Shown here piece by piece: positions 11,119-19,966 of a stretch of DNA of 64,000 bases (position 1 is its first letter; every line of letters starts with the position of its first letter). Origin of the DNA: Oscheius dolichura. Lineage: Eukaryota; Nematoda; Chromadorea; Rhabditida; Rhabditidae. The position numbers and the translations under genes are program-made. The DNA is taken from contig OW051492.1 in the NCBI GenBank assembly GCA_932521035.1, positions 3,224,001 to 3,288,000 of the forward strand, read 5' to 3'. A model generated the notes under the pieces. It was not told the origin of the DNA. It saw only the letters and a list, made by a program, of their open reading frames with translations, and ran no database searches.

Positions 11119-12222
11119 CTAGACCACAGAGAGCTCCAATTTCAAAAATGAGGAATCCCGGCCAAGGGCTTTACAGAAAAAAGACGCTAAGTCTTTCACT
11201 AAACCAAAGGTCCCTGACAGTCCCTTTAATTTCACATCAACTCTATTGCGAACATTCTCCATTGTCTTACCAAAAACAGAATTGTTCATAAGTTTGAAGA
11301 AATCCTTTTCGAAATCGTTTTTAGCTTTTTTACGAAGATTGGTATTTAGATCAATGTAAGAAGCAAGCCAATCACTTTCATTAAATGTCAAGATTCTCTT
11401 TATTTTCTTCAATTTCATTCCAAGATCTAGAGCTTGTAGCAGATTTTGATAATGAATAACATAATTATTTTTATCCTCCAAAGTGTTACGTAACTTCTTA
11501 ATTCCATTACCAAAGTCTCTTATTTCGGGACAAAGTGGAAACTCATTATGCTTATGATGTAATACATTTGGATATTCCAAGTCCACTTCTAGAATACATC
11601 CTTTTCCTTGACTATTAAGATTTTCAATGTACTTCCGAATTTGTGATTTGCTTACTTCATTCATCGAAATATTCAAAATACTAAGTTGGATTTGTTTTTC
11701 GAAAATTATTATATCCCCAGAGTAAATCATCAAGAATGTCAGTCCATTTATGATTTCCTTGATGAGCAGTTTCCACATCTTTTCTTTCGAAGTTCGATTA
11801 AATCTCTCAACAATTGATGCTTTCTTATCTGAATAAGTTGAAAAATGATCAATTTGTAATGAAGTGAAAAGTTTTCTAAGAGTAGTATTGTAATATTCCT
11901 TACCATTATCAGTTTGCATCTTTTTAGGTTTTCTTTTACTTTTATTCATAACGTATTTCAAAGCATCTGCAGTTTCTTTACCTGTTTTACTCTTAAGAGG
12001 AACAACCCACGCGAACTTACTAAAACAATCTATAATTGTAAGTAGATACTTGAATCCATTATTTTCTTCTGCGTAACGAATCATTTCTACGAGATCAGAT
12101 TGCCATTGATCGTCTATTCCACTGATGTAAACTCTTTGACTCTTAAAATTCTTACGAGCTGGCTTGTGAATAGTGTAAACATCCTGCTCATCGAGAAACT
12201 CTTTAGTCTTTTTCTGTGACAC
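11119..12222 (-). pseudogene. Maverick integrase fused to DNA polymerase B fragment
   Basis: A single 367-codon frame. Residues about 30-155 are a retroviral-type (rve) integrase core: first Asp in QSDLVEM, second in [10 protein letters not shown], Glu in [10 protein letters not shown] about 34 residues later, so the DDE triad is intact. The frame continues upstream of the first ATG (to about 12315) with typical integrase N-terminal sequence. After about residue 165 it changes to a different protein: [15 protein letters not shown], then [16 protein letters not shown] and [16 protein letters not shown]. These are conserved motifs of the protein-primed family B DNA polymerase of Mavericks. The C-terminal half of each domain is missing. 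The simplest reading is a deletion that joined integrase to polymerase, so neither activity is likely complete. Confidence 0.85.
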
Positions 12223-12318
12223 TTTTACTAGTCTTGATAGTTCATTGATACCACAAAAACCTGTTTTTGGTGAATAATAAGTTTTTACTAAAAGATCTCT
12301 TTCAGATTCACTTGTGGA

Positions 12319-12525
12319 TTATCTAAGGATTGTCAAGTCTTTTGAATCCTTTGATTCTTCTAATCCATCACCAGTTTTTAATCCTTTATAATTAACAAAT
12401 TTACACTTTGTTGTATTACAAACTGCACACAACCCCTTCGTCATCATTCTTTTATTCTTTGTCAACAAGTGAGAAACATTGATGGTATTCGTCTTTATCT
12501 TGCATTTGAAACAATACACAATCAT
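12319..12525 (-). CDS. Small zinc-ribbon protein of Maverick type
   Basis: A 68-residue frame with two CxxC pairs: CFKC near the N-terminus and CAVC about 25 residues later. Between them lie SHLLTKNKRMMTKG-like residues. Short zinc-ribbon proteins with this CxxC..KNxRxMxKGxCxVC pattern occur beside the integrase in Maverick/Polinton elements and giant-virus relatives; the exact role is unknown. It sits 97 bases upstream of the integrase frame on the same strand. The C-terminal tail is not conserved-looking and may be truncated. Confidence 0.6.
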   Translation of the reverse strand: MIVYCFKCKIKTNTINVSHLLTKNKRMMTKGLCAVCNTTKCKFVNYKGLKTGDGLEESKDSKDLTILR

Positions 12526-13105
12526 CTTACAATTTAAATAAATGAGAAAATGATGAAGATAAAATAATAATAATCATAACAATGCAAATCATTATTGCAA
12601 GCACATTGATAGAATGATACCAGTGTGATTATATTTTATAAATACCAGCATGGTTATATTTTTCTTCGATGATGTTCTTTCTCCTCTTGAACAGTCATTT
12701 CTTCTACATTTTTCGGAGCATGAAGAGGTGTAGTATTAGTCAACTGTGGAGAAGCCGTTGAAGATCCTTCTTAGTCTCAACAACTGTAGTATCTACATCC
12801 ATAGGAACAGATCCACTCATTGTCACTGAAATTAACACATAGAAATATGCAAAGAAAAGTTGAGTCGCAGAACGAAAAATTTTCATGTCGAAAGAGTGAA
12901 GATATTCTCTTCTCTTCTCTTATAACCAAGAACAGGTGCACCTTCGAGAAGATTTAGAGTGTGATCAAACTCGTCGAGTTCTCTCTTTCTCCTTCAGTTC
13001 TTTCCTTCACTAGGTGAATGTCTTTCAGATCCTTTGGTGTGACGTAGGAAGGTCATCAGTGTTCACTTTTCTCCGTGTCGTCTCTTCTTTTTGGCAACCT
13101 GTGAT
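12526..13105. other. Maverick interior, degenerate
   Basis: Mostly AT-rich. On the minus strand near 12690-12830 a short frame starts MSGSVPMDVDTTVVET and soon breaks; the adjoining frame continues with Thr/Glu-rich residues, so this looks like a frameshifted remnant of another element gene. Nothing intact is visible. Confidence 0.4.
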
Positions 13106-13249
13106 TCAGAACTCTTTTGGCAAACTCCAATGCCTCGTGTCTCTCATAAAGATGCCATGGAAATTCTTGATTTTTAACTCATTGACGAGCTCTTCGAGAT
13201 CAAGATTGCTTAATGGCTTCAGGTCTTTTCGGAGACTAAAAGTAGTCAT
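13106..13249 (-). pseudogene. Maverick protease N-terminal fragment (right end)
   Basis: Forty-seven codons beginning inside the right TIR (ATG at 13249). The text DLEELVNELKIKNFHGIFMR matches the usual N-terminus of the Maverick adenoviral-type protease. It then loses similarity and stops at 13106-13108. The middle part of such a protease is found separately at 10692-10833. Confidence 0.65.
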
Positions 13250-13469
13250 TTAATAATAAACAAAACTTCAAAACTCGTGTGATGTGTCGGCAACTCTTTT
13301 ATTTTTCACTTCTTTCACGCAAATCAAAATAATAAGTAAAACAAAAAAAAGGCAAAAAGTTTTGACGGCTCCCGGAGTCGAACCCACAAGCCTCAGCTTT
13401 CGAGGGGACCGACATACCGACTTCGCCATGGGAGCCTCCTTTTACCTCGGAAGATTTCCCCCTATCTAC
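13203..13469 (-). repeat. Right terminal inverted repeat
   Basis: Reverse complement of 10841-11107. It starts near 13469 with GTAGATAGG and carries the same tRNA-like block (13367-13436). On its inner side it includes the start of the protease frame on the minus strand. Confidence 0.88.
13367..13436 (-). other. tRNA-like sequence in right TIR
   Basis: Mirror copy of 10875-10944 with two visible differences. The acceptor-type pairing and the B box (GGTTCGACTCC) are unchanged; the A box reads TGGCGAAGTCGG, which still fits the consensus. Confidence 0.5.
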
Positions 13470-13580
13470 AAAAAAAAATAACCAATAACCTAACCACCGC
13501 GCGATAAAAATAGTATTACCTTGATTATTAATGGCTTGTATTTGAAACAGAGGTATCAGTCATAGCTCTGGCCGGGTCAT

Positions 13581-13602
13581 CCCCCCCCCCCCCCCCCCCC
13601 CC
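13581..13602 (+). repeat. Poly-C homopolymer (22 C)
   Basis: An uninterrupted run of 22 C residues. Such runs are polymerase-slippage and assembly hot spots, so the exact length is uncertain. Confidence 0.9.
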
Positions 13603-13830
13603 TTCGACCTGGTCGTCCTCTTTCTTGGCAGGCTCGCCCCCTCCTTGGCCGCGCCATCTTTTCGGACAGGTCATCTTTCTTCATGGCTGGACCATCTTCC
13701 TTTGTGGCCGAGTACTCCTCCCCTGCTAGGCCACCCCCCTTCTCGTCCGATTCGTCCTCCTTTTGGCGAGTCATCCTCCTTCTCGACCAAGCTGTCCTTT
13801 TCCTTCTTATCACCCAAATGATGGCCACCT
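13600..13830 (+). repeat. Degenerate minisatellite, ~21-24 bp unit
   Basis: Repeated variants of a C/T-rich unit resembling TCNTCTTTCNTGGCNNGG occur back to back (cctctttcttggcaggctcg, ccatcttttcggacaggtca, tctttcttcatggctggacc and so on). The minus strand therefore reads as a Lys/Glu/Gly-rich frame, which I regard as a by-product of the repeat. Confidence 0.6.
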
Positions 13831-14024
13831 CCCTTCGTCTCCACATATCCCGAGCCACAGGCCATCCTCCCCGAGTGTGTTTGTGTTGTCCCGTGCCTTC
13901 CTTGTGGTTTGTGCACTGGCTCTCAATCAGTTGTCCCCCAGAGTCATCTTTGATGACAACGTGTTCTTTGGATCCCATCGGTCAATAAGTCACGGAACCT
14001 CCCAGTCCCCCTCTTCCTCCGGCC

Positions 14025-14326
14025 ATGGAGGAGCCGACTAATCCGCCTCCTCCTCCATACTCTGCTTATATACAGTCTCCTCCTGACTATTTCACGACCA
14101 TCAGTCTCCCCTCTAAAGTAGATTTGCCTCGCGATGAAGAATCTCTCGAGGAGAACAGTTCAATAAAAGACAGTGGTAATATAGGAGGACGAAAGAGTGA
14201 GTCCCTCCTTTTCCAGATAGGTCCCCCAGAAGGATCTGCCGTTGTAAGACCTTCATCACTGCGTATACTGTCGTTGGAATGGTGTTTGTCATCCTCCTAG
14301 CCACCGGACTGCTCACGGGGACGTAA
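14025..14326 (+). CDS. Small single-pass membrane protein with PPPPY motif
   Basis: Two exons (14025-14175, 14217-14326) joined across a 41-base GT..CCAG intron give 86 residues. The N-terminus has a PPPPPY motif of the kind bound by WW domains of NEDD4-type ubiquitin ligases. A Ser/Glu/Asp-rich region follows, then an arginine/cysteine-rich juxtamembrane patch (RSPRRICRCK), one hydrophobic helix (VVGMVFVILLATGLL) and the end at TAA. The unspliced frame lacks the helix, so the intron matters for the call. No family is recognised. The layout (cytosolic PPxY tail, Cys palmitoylation-type patch, one helix) resembles small adaptor proteins, but that is inference. Confidence 0.5.
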
Positions 14327-15007
14327 CTGGGCCTATTCCTTTGGATATTACCTCCTGTGCATTTGAAACCATTTAAAATTTCACTTATTCTCTTTTTTTA
14401 TGCAGCATCGCGATTATGAGGATCGAATGCCCCCCAGGCTAGGGTGAAAATTGAGGCGGAGGCCGAATATCCGTGGAGACACTGTCCCTAAGGAGGGGGA
14501 TCTATGGACAGGGGATTCTTAACCGTTCATCTCGATAAAATACGGGCAGGAAGGGGCTCCAGCAGAGTGGCAAACCCCCTCAAGACCGAAGTCGGGATTG
14601 AACCTGGAAGACACCAGCCATCTAGACCGCCCTTTAGAGTCGTCTTCCCCAATAGAAACCGACCTCGGTCACTTGGAAGGCAGCTGCCGGTGCCCCATGC
14701 CCCTCGAGGGTCCCCATAGAAATCAGCGCCTTTCTCCGATCAAATGGGGTTCAATTCCAAGCACTCCTTGATCTTGCCGATGCCCTTTTTACATTCCATA
14801 ACCCCGCAGGTCGAGGCCCCCCTTATCATCGACTCTCTTTCGGCCCCGTTTTTATTAACGAGCCCCAATGTCCCCGATCGATTTATGAATTGCCCTATCA
14901 CGTCTCAGCTGCTCCCGTATGGCAAATAACAATTGTTGCCAACAATGTATTCTCATATTCTTAGGTAAGGCGCCTCTTCTTCTTATATTATTAGAGACGA
15001 TGTTTAG
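14327..15007. other. Region between two small membrane-protein loci
   Basis: About 680 bases of GC-rich, interrupted frames. Possible 5' exons of the next small gene may lie at 14800-14970, where a GTAAGG donor follows, but the frame before that donor closes with TAG and I could not build a consistent model. Confidence 0.35.
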
Positions 15008-15138
15008 AGGACGAAGGAGAGCCCGGCCATCGGCCTAAGAAGAGCCGAAGATGTATAGCCCTGGCCTGCCTGATATCGCTGACCGTATTATTTGCTGTTA
15101 TGATATTTGTTATAATCTATGGGGTCGTCGTCAAGTGA
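15008..15138 (+). CDS. Possible terminal exon of a small membrane protein
   Basis: Following a TTTAG acceptor, a 43-codon open segment reads as an acidic start, a basic patch (RPKKSRRC), then a long hydrophobic helix (LACLISLTVLFAVMIFVIIY) ending GVVVK-stop at 15136-15138. It is arranged like the end of the neighbouring gene at 14025-14326 (basic/Cys patch, helix, very short tail), so the two may be tandem paralogs. No matching first exon was found. Confidence 0.35.
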
Positions 15139-16810
15139 AGAAGAACTGAAGGAGATCCTACTGTAAATATTCTCGGCTTTGAAGTTACGAATTAATAAAA
15201 ATAAGAAGAAGTGGACTGTGTTGAATAAATAGGAAGAGATGGTAATTCAATGGAGTTATAACCTACCGACACCCATAACTTCTTTTGTAGATGATATTCT
15301 AACTTGTAGTCATTTTCTAAGGTATGTTTACGTCCTAACACACGTTAAAAACATAAAATTATCCCAAGGAAAGGCAATGAATTGAGAATTAGAATGCTAC
15401 GGGGATGCGGGAGGTAAAGTAACGATATTTTCGATTTTTCTCTGAAATTCTTTCCTCTTGATGCCAATAATCTACGGGAAGTTTTATATATACTACTATA
15501 AGTCAGGAATACACAAAATATAACAAAAACAAGGAAATAAGAAAGTTCTTGAGTAACTGCGAATGTCACCCTGCTTCTTTTTGTAGATGTTATTCTAAAC
15601 GATACTTATCTTCTAGGGTAAGTTCAGGTCCTAATCAACGGTAAAAACGTAGAAAAGAGTGAAAAGAATGTCACACGATTTGATTTGAGACAGGAGAAGT
15701 GATGCGCACCGAACTGAATTCGTTTTATGGGTATAACTTCAGTTCTCCTTCATTTCATGCCTTCTAACCTGTCCAGGCTTCTTCCTCACAACTTTTTGAT
15801 CCAGAAACATAACAATACAAATGAATATATAATAGTAGATTTGATGGCAGGAGGAGAAAGAATGGCAAAAGTTGTTGTGCAGAAATAAAAAAAATTGCTT
15901 GTCTATTTTCTAAAAAGCTCGGGTAATAAAGCATAGGTAGCTCAATGGAATGATGCTCGATTACAAAACTTTTCGCTTGGATTCGATTCTTTTGCCTGTT
16001 TTACCTTTTTGGTTTTTTTTACGTTTCTGAGGTATAATTCTACATAAATATGATCCAATATATTAAATAGAATATATATTCTATCAATTAGAAGGATATA
16101 AACGTAGGCATTAGCAGAAATACGCTTCTCCCTCAATAAATATGCATTAACTGTTTGTAACTCTGGCTGCCGTTGTTATTACTGCTCAAAAACAATCTTC
16201 TAGGGTAAGTTTTAGTCCTAATTAATGATAATTACATGTTTACCAGAGCTAAAACCATCAAAAAATAAAGATTCAGTGACTACTATGCCCAGAGAGGCAG
16301 GCATATTGAGAAATCCTATTTTCCTGAACCGTTTTTTGATATTTCTTTTTTAAATCTACCCTATGTTGTTCTCCATATTTTTCTGATATAGAAACATGAA
16401 GGAAATGGATGGAAACAGCCAGAATAATTAAATCCAGATCCGTATGTGAAAAACAATTATGTGATTTGCAAATGTATGCGATATAGTGTATGTGCGTATG
16501 TGCGTATGTACCGTGCAATTTGCCGAGTTTCTTTTTTTTGAAATTTGGCTGATAAAAACTTGCCGCGCAATATCTCGAATCGATCGTTTTTAGGCTGAGG
16601 TTTCGTCAAATTCGTCAGATTTTTTCCTCTTTTTTCTAGATCTACACACAACAGCACGTTCCGTTTTTGCTGTTCATTGCTGCTAGTAGTTGCAATTGCT
16701 GCTCTTCTTCATGCTTGAACTCATGATGAGCAACAGTCACGGAACAGCACAAACGAACATTTATTTTCCTGAATGCAGCTTATTTCTTCATTATTTTTTT
16801 TGTTTCAGAC
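15139..16810. other. AT-rich intergenic with a dispersed diverged repeat
   Basis: No gene is supported. Three copies of a roughly 80-base motif lie at about 15281-15355, 15575-15655 and 16190-16235. They share TTTTGTAGATG[A/T]TATTCTAA, TCTTCTAGGGTAAGTT and GTCCTAA followed by [T/A]A[A/T]AAACGTA-like text. The third copy retains only the second half. The last part (about 16770-16808) ends in a TTTCAG acceptor two bases before the next gene's ATG. Confidence 0.5.
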
Positions 16811-19098
16811 ATGGGTGACAATTTCGGAAGCGGAGGATTCGGAGGCAGTGGTTTTGGTGGTGGCGGATTTGGAAGCAACCCTGCAGCAGCTGGAGACGGT
16901 TTTGGAGCCGCTCCCAAGGATGGCGGATTTGGCGGTGGAGGTTTGTTGTCTTTGTTACATTCGTTGTTACGCATGTTTTTAGGATTCGGAAGCAGTGGAG
17001 ACGGAAGCAGCTCTGGATTCGGTGGCGGCGGTGGAGGAGGTTCGCGCGCCTGCTTCAATTGTGAAGGAGAAGGCCACCGCTCTGCGTATTGCACCGAACC
17101 GAAGAAACCTAGAGGAGCTTGCTTCAACTGCAACCAGGAAGGCCACAATTCGCGAGACTGTCCGGAATCACGCAAACCAAGAGAAGGTGGAGGAAATTTT
17201 GGATCAGGAGAAAGTAGACACCGTGGAGTTTGCTACAATTGCAACAAAGAAGGACACAATTCTAGAGATTGAACCGAACCGCGTAAGCCTCGCGAAAATA
17301 ACGGTGAGTCGCTTACATCCATTGTTTCTATATCGTTTTTTACAGGAGGGGGATTCGGCGGCGGTGGCCAATCTACCGGATTTGGACAAAGCTCGAGCTT
17401 TGGAGGAAGCAACAATGGCAGTTCTGGATTCGGTGCTGGAGGCTTCGGCAGCTCACCCGGATTTGGAAACGAACCATCCTCTGGATTTGGAACTTCATCC
17501 TCTGGATTTGGTAACAGTGGATCGTCCGGTTTTGGCGGCGGTGGTGGAGGAAGTAAGACTGAGGATATCCCATTTTTACAACCGTTTTAGGCGACCGTCC
17601 AAAAGGCTACTTCAACTGCGGGCAAGAGGGTCACCGCTCGGCGGATTGTATCGAACCTCGTAAGCCAAGAGAACGTCGTGAAGTCGAAGGTGGTGGATTT
17701 GGTGGAGGAGGTGGCAGCGTAGGTAACGACGCGTGTGTAAATGAAACTCGTGAATTTTAGGAGGAGATGATGAAAGCAAGCTTCGCGGATGTTTCAATTG
17801 TGGAGAAGAAGACCACAACTCCAGAGACTGTACTGAACCAAGGAAGCCACGAGAAGGAGGTGAAAGACCGAGCGGATGTTTCAGCTGTGGCGGCGAAGAC
17901 TACATTCGCTCTGACTGCCCGAACCCTCCTCAGCTTTGTGAAGGTTTATTTTATTTGTAACATTGGCTCATATATTATTTTCAGATGGCTCTAAAGCGGC
18001 ATCAACTTTTGTGCCAGAATATGAATCCGAAGAGGTACTCTACATGAATAAGATTGAAGAGGGAGCAATGTTTGCAAGATTCTTCGACGCTGACTCGTGG
18101 TGGCGCCAATGGAAAGGTAGAGGAGATCATTTCCATCCAGTAAGAAGAGCAAGTGAAAGTAACGCTTTATATTTAAGGTCTTTCGACGAGCTGATGCCCA
18201 CTGATGAAATCCACAAGAACGTTGTTGAAAGTGGTTATACTAGACCCACGCCAGTACAACAATTTGCCACACCATTGATTAGATCAGGTAGTGTGTTGTC
18301 CGAAATTTTTAACTGTGCTTACAGGATCCGATATGCTTGTCTGTGCTCAAACAGGTTCTGGAAAGACTGCTGCATTTTTGATGAGCAAACTATTGGAATC
18401 TAACGATCTTTCCAATTCAGCAGAGGTTCCTGTAATGCCAAGATGCCTTATCCTTGCACCCACTAGGGAATTAGCTGTGCAAATTTACAACGAGATTCTA
18501 ATTATTGGCAGCAGTTTTTATTTTCTTTTTAGGCTCGTAAATTCTCCTGCGGAATAATTCTGTCGTGCAAATGTCTCTATGGTGGAACGTTCTTTCTTTG
18601 CGAGGTTGGCGTACCAGGTGACTATTCTGCTGCTAGATTCTATTGTTTTATAGCTACAACGATTCATGGGGACCGCCAACAGCAACAGAAGTCGAGTTAT
18701 CTCTGATTTCGTCAAAGGAAAGAAAGCTGTCCTGGTTGCAACTGCAGTTGCTGAACGTGGATTAGATATCAAGGGTGTCAACCTTGTGATCAACTACGAT
18801 ATGCCCGATGAAATGGATCAATATATTCACCGCATTGGAATAACCGGTCGAGGTTTGCAAATGATAGAAAAGATAGTTATTGTAATGCTTCCGTTTTAGT
18901 AGGACATGCTGGTCGTGATGTCTCTTTATTCAGTCCCGATTCGGACTCGAAGCTCGCATCTGGATTGATCAAGTTAGTCAGCTCATTGAGATGTGAAATT
19001 AATTGTTTAGATGTATGGAAATGGCACAACAAGTGGTACCCGAATGGTTAAAGGAAGTTGCCCAAAGCGGTGGCATTGGTTCTAGCTTCGGATGGTGA
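16811..19098 (+). pseudogene. glh-like: Decayed GLH/Vasa-type germline DEAD-box helicase
   Basis: The N-terminus is FG/GG repeat (GGSGFGGGGFGSN) and then several CCHC zinc knuckles (CFNCNQEGHNSRDC), as in nematode germline helicases of P granules. Helicase pieces follow: GYTRPTPVQQFATP (Q motif), [10 protein letters not shown] (Walker A), [12 protein letters not shown] (Ia), [16 protein letters not shown] (V) and an HRIG-T-GRG motif VI. Several lesions are visible. An in-frame TGA (17270-17272) replaces the last Cys of the third knuckle. Knuckle 4 has Tyr for its first Cys and knuckle 6 has Tyr for His. The splice donor after NE (18495) reads AT instead of GT. The segment with motifs Ib, DEAD and SAT is missing (about 18590-18650), and a frameshift lies near 18690. 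Together they show a non-functional helicase; a working copy presumably exists elsewhere. Confidence 0.85.
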
Positions 19099-19242
19099 TA
19101 TTGCTTCTTCTAACGACGCTGACGGAGGCGGATGGTGATCAATACGCATGTTTTCTTCTGTCAAATTTTTTTGTAATAAAATTATGTTTGTTTTGCATTT
19201 TCTTACTTGTATTGGGTCAGGACTCGTTCGACTAGATTTCAG

Positions 19243-19341
19243 GCGATGCTTGGAATCTGTCGTTATTGTTGCAGACGTATGTTGGTGGCCCATGTCGATC
19301 TCACCGAAAAACTCCTCAACTATCATCCTTTGGAAAAATAA
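19243..19341 (+). pseudogene. Truncated copy of RPB10 exon 2
   Basis: After a TTTCAG acceptor the sequence matches the second exon of the intact RPB10 gene at 30212-30321 (opposite strand). It covers the YCCRRM and AHVDL regions to the terminal TAA. A deletion near the start and several substitutions (LLAH to LVAH, IEK to TEK) disrupt it. The first exon is absent, so it cannot encode the 67-residue subunit. Confidence 0.85.
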
Positions 19342-19576
19342 TTTTATTGGCCACACCAAATAAAAAAATTATGTTAATTATGAAAATTATGTTATTCGTT
19401 TATGAAATTATGAAAATTATGTTATTCGCGATTTATATTATAAATCTGCTACTTTTTTACTTAGTATGTGTGTATCAGACTGTCTCTTACAGTTTCTATC
19501 TCATAGCCTTTATTATTCAAGATATTCAAACCGTTCTGTATTTCAGGCTTATTGAGTCCAACAAGTTACAAGGAGA
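19342..19576 (+). repeat. AT-rich spacer with short tandem repeat
   Basis: At about 19370-19430 the unit ATGAAAATTATGTTATTCG is repeated about twice with partial copies around it. The rest is the leader region of the SERF copy, including a TTTCAG acceptor at about 19543-19548 that matches the intact locus. Confidence 0.5.
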
Positions 19577-19937
19577 ATGACTCGTGAGTGTTACCTTTTT
19601 TCTCTTTATTTTACAGATCATATTGTTCTTTATCGCTAATGAAATTTTGTCTAGGTGAAAAAGAATCTCAAGAAGCAGCAAGAATTGGCCAAGAAAAAAG
19701 GAGCCGACGCCAAAGGCGCAAACGCTGTATGTTTTTAGTTATAATTTTTAAAATTAATTTTTATGGCTATTACAAAGTATTATATTGCAGGGTCTGTCGA
19801 CTATCAGTCGTATGTACCGCGGTGCCGAAACCATGCGGATCAAGCAGCACGAAGCGCTGCTGGAGAAGATTGCAGATACTAATGCAGCCGATGTTATGGC
19901 GAAGAAAATGGCTAAAGTGGATCCATTGACTATGTAA
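19577..19937 (+). pseudogene. Frameshifted copy of the SERF-family gene
   Basis: Same three-exon layout as the intact gene at 29381-29765 (7-base first exon, then two introns at the same sites). In exon 2 about 23 bases just after the start of the conserved N-terminal motif are deleted, leaving GTGAAAAAGAATC. That shifts the frame, and the last exon has many substitutions. Similarity to the intact locus ends about 7 bases after the stop. It lies downstream of the broken RPB10 copy, mirroring the order RPB10-SERF at 29.4-30.7 kb. Confidence 0.82.
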
Positions 19938-19966
19938 ATTATTTGATTATGTTATCATAGTTGTAG

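Larger units (their letters stand above)
10841..13469. mobile_element. Internally deleted Maverick/Polinton derivative with 267-bp TIRs
   Basis: A 2.63-kb unit bounded by 267-base inverted repeats (10841-11107 and 13203-13469). Between them on the minus strand are an integrase-to-DNA-polymerase-B fusion frame and a small zinc-ribbon gene. Fragments of a protease start lie at both inner TIR edges. Full Mavericks are about 15-20 kb and carry PolB, integrase, ATPase, protease and capsid genes; most of these are missing, so this copy cannot be autonomous. I found no convincing 6-base target duplication. Family assignment rests on the integrase and PolB motifs. Confidence 0.82.

Noticed and set aside
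13577-13978. Minus-strand Lys/Arg/Glu/Gly-rich frame
   Set aside because: Produced by the C-run and minisatellite; no start context, splice signals or domain.
14197-14216. 20-base GTGAGT..CCAG intron in the small PPxY gene
   Set aside because: Shorter than any other intron in the window; the 41-base alternative starting at 14176 keeps the same downstream frame.
17270-17272. Selenocysteine codon in the helicase gene
   Set aside because: Other disabling changes in the same gene make a nonsense mutation the simpler reading, and no SECIS-like structure was noticed.
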